DNA from: Phycisphaerales bacterium UBA4658
Lineage (GTDB): Bacteria; Planctomycetota; Phycisphaerae; Phycisphaerales; UBA1924
Assembly (NCBI GenBank): GCA_002405485.1
Contig: DHLW01000050.1
Location: 3,932 to 11,519 of the forward strand
Direction of reading: 5' to 3'
Length of the DNA stretch: 7,588 nucleotides
Position 1 is the stretch's first letter. The number at the start of each line of letters is the position of its first letter. This document shows positions 1 to 5,061 of this stretch, piece by piece. The notes below the pieces were generated by a model, which worked only from the letters and a program-made list of their open reading frames with translations, did no database searches and was not told the DNA's origin. The translations under genes were made by a program, and so were the position numbers.

Positions 1-1069
1 CGGCGGCGTTGAGCCAGAACTGGTAGAACTGGTACGGGCTCGTGCGATTGGGCGAGGTGTCGTCGTCGCCTTGCTTGGCCGTGAGCCAGATCGCGCCGCT
101 CTCGGTCTTGCCGAACTTGGTGCCGTCGGCTTTGGTGACGAGGGGCCAGGTGACGCCGAAGGCCGCGGGGGCTCGACCAATGGTCGACTGTGGTACCAAA
201 GTCTCCTGCACCTGGACGCCAGGGATCACCTCAAGCGTGGTTGTGATCCCCTTCTCCCGATTCTCCCGAGCGACGTCACTCTGCCATTTTCTTCGAATCA
301 GATCGATCCCACAGACGATGTTGCCGAACTGATCGCTTCCGCCCATCTGCACGGTCACGTCGTGCTTGCCGTGGAGGAAGGCGAAGTCGTACGCCTGCAG
401 GATCATGTAGCTGAACTCGGTGAAGCTGATGCCCTGGTCGCGGTTGTGGAGCCGTTCCTTGACGGACTCCTTGGCCATCATCATGTTGACGGAGAAGTAC
501 TTGCCGACGTCGCGGAGGGCTTCGAGGAACGAGAGCTTGCTGAGCCAGTCATAGTTGTCCAGCAGCAGCCCGGCGTTTGAGTACCCCCACGCTCCGCGTG
601 GGACAGAGGTCTCGCGAGAGGGTGTGAGTGTGCTGCCCGCGGCTGCTTCGGTCGTCGCATCGCCAAGTCCCACGCGGAGCGTGGGGTTACCAGAGGCTGG
701 GGAACCAAACTCGATCACGCGCGAGAAGATCTTCTTGATCCCTTCGACATTGCGTTTGATCTGATCGGGCGTCTGCAGCGTGCGCTCGGCGGACTTGCCG
801 CTCGGGTCGCCGACGAACCCGGTTCCCCCGCCGGCGACGACCACAGGCGTGTGCCCGGCCCGCTGCCAGCGGGCGAGGGCCATGATGCCGACGAGGTTGC
901 CGATCGTGAGCGAGTCGGCGGTGGGATCGAAGCCGACATAGGCCCGGCGGCCGCCGGTGGAAAGGTCGGCGGAGGCGAGGTGCGATTCGAGCTCCTGCTC
1001 GTGGGTGATCTGCTGGATCAGGCCGCGATCACGAAGGTCGCGGAGGAAGCTCAGGTTCGACTGGGGCAT
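1..1069 (-). CDS. tyrS: Tyrosyl-tRNA synthetase (partial, C-terminus beyond the left edge)
   Basis: Class I aminoacyl-tRNA synthetase that charges tRNA-Tyr with tyrosine in the cytoplasm. The visible 356 residues start MPQSNLSFLRDLRDRGLI. The HIGH-type signature region is FDPTADSLTIGNLVG (residues 47-61, with TIGN where many homologues have HIGH or HLGH). Next come GDPSGKSAER (87-96), NYDW (172-175), the RDQGISFTEF block, QMGGSDQFGN (tyrosine pocket) and KFGKTE (318-323, the KMSKS-equivalent). The C-terminal anticodon-binding and S4-like part lies outside the window. KFGKT lies about 80 residues later than in E. coli TyrRS (from memory). This is explained by two inserts: residues about 123-164, largely encoded by a palindromic repeat element, and residues about 263-303. 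The reading frame stays open through both. I chose the ATG at 1069 because no in-frame ATG, GTG or TTG lies just upstream; there is no evident Shine-Dalgarno sequence. It lies 47 nt downstream of the small membrane protein gene and is probably co-transcribed with it. Identification is very secure. Confidence 0.97.
   Translation of the reverse strand, partial: MPQSNLSFLRDLRDRGLIQQITHEQELESHLASADLSTGGRRAYVGFDPTADSLTIGNLVGIMALARWQRAGHTPVVVAGGGTGFVGDPSGKSAERTLQTPDQIKRNVEGIKKIFSRVIEFGSPASGNPTLRVGLGDATTEAAAGSTLTPSRETSVPRGAWGYSNAGLLLDNYDWLSKLSFLEALRDVGKYFSVNMMMAKESVKERLHNRDQGISFTEFSYMILQAYDFAFLHGKHDVTVQMGGSDQFGNIVCGIDLIRRKWQSDVARENREKGITTTLEVIPGVQVQETLVPQSTIGRAPAAFGVTWPLVTKADGTKFGKTESGAIWLTAKQGDDDTSPNRTSPYQFYQFWLNAA
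581..690. repeat. REPIN-like inverted palindrome pair inserted in frame in tyrS
   Basis: The two ends, 581-604 and 667-690, are inverted repeats matching at 23 of 24 positions. Each end contains a 17-nt palindrome, CCCACGC-TCC-GCGTGGG at 586-602 and its reverse complement at 669-685, so each can fold alone and the two can also pair with each other. About 62 bp separate the ends, including the palindrome CTCGCGAG (611-618). Two REP palindromes in inverted orientation with a short spacer is the known architecture of REPINs, which are mobilised by RAYT transposases. In the tyrS frame the element encodes residues 127-163, with NPTLRVG from one arm and VPRGAWGY from the other. Homologous TyrRS chains have only about 10 residues between the preceding strand and NYDW. 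The repeat structure is directly visible. The REPIN identity and the insertion history are inferred; no RAYT gene lies in the window. Confidence 0.85.
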
Positions 1070-1116
1070 GCCGGCAATGCTATCACCGGGCGATCGAGCC
1101 GCGGAGGCGCAGATCG

Positions 1117-1467
1117 TCAGTGATCGAGCATGATCACATCGATCTCGACCTCGGCCGCTCCCTTGTGCTGCTCGACGAAGCTCTTGAGTTCATCGAGCGT
1201 CGTTGGGGGGTGCAGGGCGCCTTCGATCTTGAACTTCAGGGGGCTCTCGGAGACGACCGACGCCGCAACGTCGGCGAACTGCTTCTCGTTCATGAACTTG
1301 GTGTTCAGTTCATTGGCGGCGTTCCAGCCGGGCGTGTCCAGCGGCTTGCCGACGCGATAGCCGCTGCCCGTGAAGAGGAGGTAGTAGCTGATCCAGAGAG
1401 CCGTCGCGGCGAGCACGCCGATGACGGCATAGAGCTTGATCGCGTCTCGGCTGGATGGGAGCTTCAT
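1117..1467 (-). CDS. Small single-span membrane protein, function unknown
   Basis: A 116-residue protein. I place the start at the ATG at 1467 (MKLPSSRDAIKLYAVIGVLA) and not at the earlier in-frame ATG at 1518, because the longer version would be translated across the terminator hairpin at 1485-1514. No good Shine-Dalgarno sequence precedes it. After a short basic N-terminus there is one transmembrane helix (about residues 10-32, AIKLYAVIGVLAATALWISY and onward), suggesting an N-in, C-out topology. The remaining ~80 residues are hydrophilic and presumably extracytoplasmic. They contain a KFMNEKQFADVAASVV stretch and end in an alternating strand-like EVEIDVIMLDH. I do not recognise the family and see no catalytic motif. 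The gene lies directly upstream of tyrS on the same strand (47-nt gap), so the two are probably transcribed together, but nothing links the protein to translation. The coding call is supported by the clean membrane helix and the tight fit between neighbouring genes. Confidence 0.8.
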   Translation of the reverse strand: MKLPSSRDAIKLYAVIGVLAATALWISYYLLFTGSGYRVGKPLDTPGWNAANELNTKFMNEKQFADVAASVVSESPLKFKIEGALHPPTTLDELKSFVEQHKGAAEVEIDVIMLDH

Positions 1468-1484
1468 GCGGAACGGTACCCAAG

Positions 1485-1514
1485 AAAAATGCCGGAGACC
1501 AAGCGGCCTCCGGC
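1485..1514 (-). terminator. Rho-independent terminator of pilin-like gene 1
   Basis: On the minus strand, a perfect 7-bp stem GCCGGAG/CTCCGGC (1514-1508 with 1497-1491) with a 10-nt loop is followed by ATTTTTCTT (T-run at 1489-1485). It starts about 30 nt after the stop codon of the pilin-like gene at 1545. It ends only 17 nt before the start codon of the next gene. Confidence 0.85.
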
Positions 1515-1544
1515 ACATGAGATCGAATCGTTCGGCAAACCCGC

Positions 1545-2621
1545 TCAGGGACGGAAGACCCAGTCCGGTCGGTCGGCGCCGTTGGCCCAGCGACGCATGT
1601 CGCGCAGATCGGACAGCCGCAGCATCTCGACGTGGCCGTCGGTCATGAGGGCCACGGCCCGGTTGTTGTGCCGCGGATCGACATAGCCCCAGTCAAGCGG
1701 GTTCGTGTTTCGGCGGAAGGTGTTCGAAGCGACCCACGAGATCCGCGTCGTCGCCGGAGCGCCGCCGCCGGACCCGGCGCCGTACTGCGGGCTCGGGGGC
1801 AGGATGGTCCAGAAGCCGGGGACGATCGGCGAGTTCTGGCTCCAGGTGATGTTCTGAGCTCCCCACGAGTTGCCCTGGCCGGTCCAGCCGCCGATGGACC
1901 CAACGTCCACACCGCGTGCCGACGTGCCCAGCAGGAGCTTGTCCGTGCGGATGATCTCGGAGAGGCGTGTCACGTAGAACTTCTTGGGGGGATGGCCGAT
2001 GCGGGCGCCGACTCCGAACTGGTCGCCGCGGGCGTAGTTGATGAACGCCCCCTGCGATGCGCTCCCGCCGACGTACACATAGTTGAACCCGATCGACGGG
2101 TGATACGCGTAGGCGTTGGCGCGATCACGCACCGAGCCGTCGTACCACGTCGTCCGAGGGCTGTAGCTGTTGAAGTACTGCGCCGTCAGCGAACGCGACT
2201 GGAACTCCCGGTACGTCGCGCGATTGAGCATCTGGGCTTCGGCGGGGCGACCGGTCGCCCCCATGAAGCGCAGGCCCGCGACCTTGATCGCGTTCCCTTC
2301 GACCATGTACTCCGGGTTCCACGGGTCAGGGTGCAGCCAGACCAGCGTCGTCGGAGCGTTGTTCAGGTGACCGACCGCCCAGGGAATGTACCCCGTGAAG
2401 GTCGATTCCTTGTTGTCGTTCGAATAGTTCATGTACGACACGCCGGTCTGCTGCGCCCCCGCCTGCTCGCGCAGAGCTTCAGCGGCCTTTCGCGCCTCGC
2501 CCAGCGCGGGCAGCAGAATCGAGATCAGCAACGCGATGATCGCGATCACCACGAGCAACTCGATGAGCGTGAAGCCCCGCGTCGGGCGCACTTGAGCGCA
2601 GTCCATCGCACGTGCCGTCAT
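1545..2621 (-). CDS. Prepilin-type N-terminal cleavage/methylation protein with H-X9-DG motif (pilin-like gene 1)
   Basis: A 358-residue type IV prepilin / type II secretion pseudopilin-like protein of the large planctomycete H-X9-DG group. The N-terminus has a short basic leader (MTARAMDCAQVRPTRG, residues 1-16) followed by FTLIELLVVIAIIALLISI. This is the classic site where prepilin peptidase cuts after Gly16 and methylates Phe17; Glu at mature position 5 is present. The hydrophobic helix runs to about residue 41. The C-terminal motif is RHNNRAVALMTDGH: His318, nine residues, then Asp-Gly at 328-329. The protein ends in an LRDMRRWA...RPDWVFRP tail that is also seen in the paralogue upstream. 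The ATG at 2621 is preferred over 2663 because GGAG lies 8 nt upstream and the shorter leader is normal for prepilins. The product should be anchored in the inner membrane and may be processed for surface or secretion roles. Its partner machinery is not in the window. Confidence 0.94.
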   Translation of the reverse strand: MTARAMDCAQVRPTRGFTLIELLVVIAIIALLISILLPALGEARKAAEALREQAGAQQTGVSYMNYSNDNKESTFTGYIPWAVGHLNNAPTTLVWLHPDPWNPEYMVEGNAIKVAGLRFMGATGRPAEAQMLNRATYREFQSRSLTAQYFNSYSPRTTWYDGSVRDRANAYAYHPSIGFNYVYVGGSASQGAFINYARGDQFGVGARIGHPPKKFYVTRLSEIIRTDKLLLGTSARGVDVGSIGGWTGQGNSWGAQNITWSQNSPIVPGFWTILPPSPQYGAGSGGGAPATTRISWVASNTFRRNTNPLDWGYVDPRHNNRAVALMTDGHVEMLRLSDLRDMRRWANGADRPDWVFRP

Positions 2622-2629
2622 GTGCAGTT

Positions 2630-2633
2630 CTCC
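2630..2633 (-). promoter_or_regulatory. Ribosome binding site deciding the start of pilin-like gene 1
   Basis: On the minus strand CGGAGAACTGCAC precedes the ATG at 2621, giving GGAG with an 8-nt spacer. No comparable site precedes the ATG at 2663, so 2621 is the likelier start. Confidence 0.65.
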
Positions 2634-2665
2634 GATTCTCGGCGTGCCGAACGTCCACATCACAC

Positions 2666-2682
2666 GCGGCCTGAACGGCCGC
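2666..2682 (-). other. Second leader hairpin of pilin-like gene 1
   Basis: On the minus strand GCGGCC-gttca-GGCCGC forms a perfect 6-bp stem with a 5-nt loop. It lies 3 nt after the hairpin at 2702-2686, and both loops begin GTTC. No T-run follows, so it is not a terminator. It would sit within the 5' untranslated leader. Confidence 0.4.
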
Positions 2683-2685
2683 CGA

Positions 2686-2721
2686 TCAGGCAGAACGCCT
2701 GACGATTCGTCGAGTATACCA
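2686..2721 (-). promoter_or_regulatory. Candidate extended -10 promoter with 5'-end hairpin for pilin-like gene 1
   Basis: On the minus strand TG-G-TATACT (2721-2713) is a near-consensus extended -10. No convincing -35 lies 17 nt upstream (GGACCG). The predicted start of transcription falls near 2706. Just after it is a hairpin TCAGGC-gttct-GCCTGA (2702-2686), so the mRNA would carry a stem at or very near its 5' end. The leader to the ATG would be about 85 nt. The motif is seen directly; promoter function is inferred. Confidence 0.5.
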
Positions 2722-2842
2722 CGTCTTTGACGGTGCGGTCCCGATTTTTCCGGCCCACGCGGAATTCTCGGAGCACGGCGAACTTCGCATGGATCTGACA
2801 GTCCCGCGCACCACCCCGATTGTCCTCAGGCGAATCGCCCGT

Positions 2843-3709
2843 TCAGGGGGATCCGATCGTCCAATCCGCCCGGCTTGCCCGGTCCGCCCACCGACGCATC
2901 TCATCCAGGGCCCGGAAGTCGGCGAGCTCGGCGTGCCCATCGAGCGCGAGCACCCCGGCCTTGCCCCCGTGGCGATAATCGACAAACCCCCATCCGGACG
3001 GCAACACCGACGCCGACCACGTGCGGGGTGGGGGGGATGTCCGCCACTCCCGGATCCGACGAAAGGGAGAGTCCGCCCTGAAAAACCCTGGAACAAGCTG
3101 CCCGCCATCCGGATTCACGCCGTGAGTCGTGACAAACGTGAGGAGTGACGCGGGGCTGCGGGCCTGGTCGATCCGGGTGAGGTAAAACGACCCCCACGCC
3201 GAGAGGGCAAAGGTGTCAAAGCCGAACCGGTCGGCGTCCCCGCCCAGGAACGTGCTGTTCAGCCCATACGACGGGGAGAGACTGATGACGTACTGAAAGT
3301 CGCTCCGCTGGCGATACCGAGACAGGACGCGGTTGTCCTTGTACAAGGCCTCAAAGGTGCTGCCGAGGTAGGGGTACATCCGCCATGGGTAGCGCTGCGC
3401 CGGCACGCCGAAGACCGGCTCTCCGGACTCGTCCCGCACGTCCATTGTCGGGGTTCCTGGGGGGGCACCCTGAGTGACCCACTCGGCCGGGAGATAGCCC
3501 GGAAGGAGACCGGCCTTGTGATCATCCGCGTAGGCGTGGTAGGCGACCATGAGCTGTCCGCCCGCGGCGGTCTCGCGGACCGTTCGTGCAGCCGCCCGGG
3601 CTTTCCCCAGGGCGGGGAGCAGAATCCCGATCAGTACGGCGATGATCGCGATGACCACCAGCAGCTCGATGAGCGTGAAGCCCATGGGCCGCATCCATGA
3701 GCTTCTCAT
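2843..3709 (-). CDS. Prepilin-type N-terminal cleavage/methylation protein with H-X9-DG motif (pilin-like gene 2)
   Basis: With the start chosen here this is a 288-residue pseudopilin-like protein and a paralogue of the gene at 1545-2621. The leader MRSSWMRPMG is followed by FTLIELLVVIAIIAVLIGI (prepilin peptidase site after Gly10, Glu at mature position 5). Near the C-terminus is YRHGGKAGVLALDGH (His247, X9, Asp257-Gly258), then LDEMRRWA...RADWTIGSP. Blocks shared with the paralogue include FYLTRIDQ versus FYVTRLSE, LVPGFF versus IVPGFW, and WGFVDYRH versus WGYVDPRH. It is about 70 residues shorter in the middle. The start is uncertain: in-frame ATGs at 3748 (23-residue leader), 3709 and 3694 all lack a strong Shine-Dalgarno sequence. 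I prefer 3709 for its basic leader. Extension to 4030 would overlap the divergent dockerin gene and is rejected. There is no clear terminator after it. Confidence 0.93.
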   Translation of the reverse strand: MRSSWMRPMGFTLIELLVVIAIIAVLIGILLPALGKARAAARTVRETAAGGQLMVAYHAYADDHKAGLLPGYLPAEWVTQGAPPGTPTMDVRDESGEPVFGVPAQRYPWRMYPYLGSTFEALYKDNRVLSRYRQRSDFQYVISLSPSYGLNSTFLGGDADRFGFDTFALSAWGSFYLTRIDQARSPASLLTFVTTHGVNPDGGQLVPGFFRADSPFRRIREWRTSPPPRTWSASVLPSGWGFVDYRHGGKAGVLALDGHAELADFRALDEMRRWADRASRADWTIGSP

Positions 3710-3771
3710 GGCCGCATGAGGGCGAACAACCTGGAAATCGTCAGGCATGGGTGTTCTGTCAAACAAGAAAT

Positions 3772-3805
3772 TTGCCTGTCTGGCAATACGGACGCGGAGT
3801 ATAGT
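3772..3805. promoter_or_regulatory. Candidate bidirectional promoter with leader hairpin (pilin-like gene 2 / dockerin gene)
   Basis: The octamer AGTATAGT (3798-3805) reads TATAGT on the plus strand (3800-3805) and TATACT on the minus strand (3803-3798), so overlapping -10 elements could drive both divergent genes. Plus-strand transcription would begin near 3812, giving a ~49-nt leader to 3861. Minus-strand transcription would begin near 3791. It would place a hairpin TTGCC-agaca-GGCAA (3786-3772) at the 5' end of the pilin mRNA, 11 nt after the -10. Neither direction has a good -35. Function is inferred. Confidence 0.45.
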
Positions 3806-3849
3806 CGGATCGGTCTCTGTCATCGGGTGGCAGGCGGAAAACTCACCGA

Positions 3850-3855
3850 AAGGAG
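3850..3855 (+). promoter_or_regulatory. Ribosome binding site deciding the start of the dockerin gene
   Basis: AAGGAG with a 5-nt spacer precedes the ATG at 3861. The site sits inside the longer in-frame open stretch that begins at 3747, and it identifies 3861, followed immediately by a signal peptide, as the true start. Confidence 0.8.
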
Positions 3856-3860
3856 CGGAC

Positions 3861-4964
3861 ATGCAGAAGGTGTGCGGTGTGTTCGGGGCGAGCGTGCTCA
3901 TCGGTCTGAGTGTGTGCGGAGTGTCGTCCGCGCAGATGGTGGACACGAGTTTTCCGGTGCCGACGATCGATCGCTGGATGTACAACTTCGCGACCACGCC
4001 GGGCGTGGAGCAGAACATCAGCGTGTTCACGTCGCTGAATGATCCGAACTTTCCGCTGCAGTTCGACGATCACGACGGGCAGTTTCTGGCGGTGTGGGAC
4101 ACGGCTCCCGCGATCCCGGCAGGTCGGCCGCTGAGCGAGTATCGCATCATGTCCGCGACGGTGATCGCGCGGAACAGCCGATCGCTGGGGTTTCGGTATG
4201 ACCCGACGATCGACGCGTGGCAGAGCTCGCTGCCCGCGACCGATCCGCGGTTTGTCGCCGACGCCGACCTGGGTCGTCCGATCGACATGTACATGGTGGG
4301 GTATCGCAACGGGTGGACGGCGGGGACGTTCGCGGAGAGCGGTCCATTCTGTTCGCCCGCGGCCACGCCGATGAGCTGCGACTCGACGACGCTGCCGCAG
4401 CGGGCGACCCGGAACGTCTTTGCGGCTCAGTACGACGCGGGCGGAACGCTCATCGACATCTCCAACAACGTGTTGGGGCCGACGGGCGTGGAGCCGGGCT
4501 TTGATCCCACGCCGCTGGCGTTCGGCGTGGCGACCCCGAACTCGGCCCAGCCCAATCCCGTGAATCCGGGGGATCTGGTCCCCAACTTCACGGACTTCAC
4601 CTTCTCGGTGAATCTCAGCGATCCGAGCGCGATCCGGTATCTGCGAGAGCAGCTCGCCTCCGGCCGCCTGAGCGTGATCATCAGCTCGCTGTCTCCCTCG
4701 GCGATGCAGGGCGGAAATCCCCCTCGGTTCTACACGAAAGAGGCCTTTTTGCAGACCGGCGACACCAACCGTCAGCCGGCCCGACTGGCTCTGCGGGTGT
4801 GCGTCGGTCGCCCGGCGGACTGGGACTGCGGCGGGCTCATCGATGTTGCCGACATCTTCGCGTTCCTGAACGACTGGTTCGCGGGCGTGGGCGACTTCAA
4901 CGCCGACGGGGCCTCCACAGTGAATGACATCTTCGAGTTCCTGAACGCCTGGTTTGCAGGCTGA
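3861..4964 (+). CDS. Secreted protein with C-terminal dockerin-like repeat pair
   Basis: A 367-residue exported protein. Residues 1-24 (MQKVCGVFGASVLIGLSVCG plus VSSA) form a Sec signal peptide with likely cleavage before Gln25. Residues 25-~310 are rich in Thr, Ser, Pro and Asp, with features such as DRWMYNFATTPGVEQNISVF and FDDHDGQFLAVWDT. They look like a beta-sandwich extracellular domain, but I cannot name the family. The C-terminus carries two 23-residue repeats: 320-342 (DWDCGGLIDVADIFAFLNDW...) and 345-367 (DFNADGASTVNDIFEFLNAW...), both ending FAG. This is the dockerin pattern of a calcium loop followed by a helix. Only the second loop has a good DxNxDG motif. Cys314 and Cys323 could form a disulfide. 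The protein ends right at FAG, whereas related planctomycete dockerin tails often finish with a further Cys. The likely role is at the cell surface or in the periplasm; no substrate can be given. Divergent from pilin-like gene 2. Confidence 0.9.
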   Translation: MQKVCGVFGASVLIGLSVCGVSSAQMVDTSFPVPTIDRWMYNFATTPGVEQNISVFTSLNDPNFPLQFDDHDGQFLAVWDTAPAIPAGRPLSEYRIMSATVIARNSRSLGFRYDPTIDAWQSSLPATDPRFVADADLGRPIDMYMVGYRNGWTAGTFAESGPFCSPAATPMSCDSTTLPQRATRNVFAAQYDAGGTLIDISNNVLGPTGVEPGFDPTPLAFGVATPNSAQPNPVNPGDLVPNFTDFTFSVNLSDPSAIRYLREQLASGRLSVIISSLSPSAMQGGNPPRFYTKEAFLQTGDTNRQPARLALRVCVGRPADWDCGGLIDVADIFAFLNDWFAGVGDFNADGASTVNDIFEFLNAWFAG

Positions 4965-5011
4965 GCGTCCGAGCGGTTCCGGGGGGGGCAGAGCGAGACT
5001 CGAGATCGACG

Positions 5012-5044
5012 AGGCCCGGCCCATCGACGCGAGGGGCCGGGTCT
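5012..5044 (+). terminator. Hairpin after the dockerin gene, possible terminator
   Basis: An 11-bp stem (5012-5022 with 5034-5044; core CCCGGCCC/GGGCCGGG, one G-T pair) has an 11-nt loop and is followed by only a weak T-rich stretch (TCTTGCT). It lies 47 nt after the stop at 4964 and ends 9 nt before the Shine-Dalgarno of the next gene. It could terminate, or partly attenuate, transcription into the downstream membrane protein gene. Confidence 0.5.
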
Positions 5045-5061
5045 TGCTACCCTGAGGAGCC

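Noticed and set aside
71..580. Plus-strand open stretch of 169 codons antisense to tyrS
   Set aside because: It lies wholly within the strongly supported tyrS reading frame on the other strand, has no recognisable domain, and is typical of GC-rich antisense openness.
581..690. Reading the tyrS palindrome pair as an intergenic terminator or as evidence of a pseudogene
   Set aside because: The tyrS frame is continuous on both sides and through the element, with conserved synthetase motifs before and after, so the gene appears intact.
581..690. Inverted repeats as the ends of an insertion sequence or the start of a CRISPR array
   Set aside because: The 62-bp interior is too short for a transposase and there are only two inverted copies, not regularly spaced direct repeats.
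1632..2702. Plus-strand open stretch of 356 codons
   Set aside because: It is antisense to pilin-like gene 1, Arg/Ala/Pro-rich with no motif or plausible start site. The minus-strand gene has the prepilin motif, H-X9-DG, an SD site and a terminator.
2824..2845. Small palindrome GGCGAATCGCC near the end of pilin-like gene 2 as a terminator
   Set aside because: The loop would be too tight and no T-run follows on the minus strand.
2843..4030. Longer version of pilin-like gene 2 starting at 4030
   Set aside because: It would place over 100 residues before the prepilin leader and overlap the divergent dockerin gene. Prepilin leaders are short.
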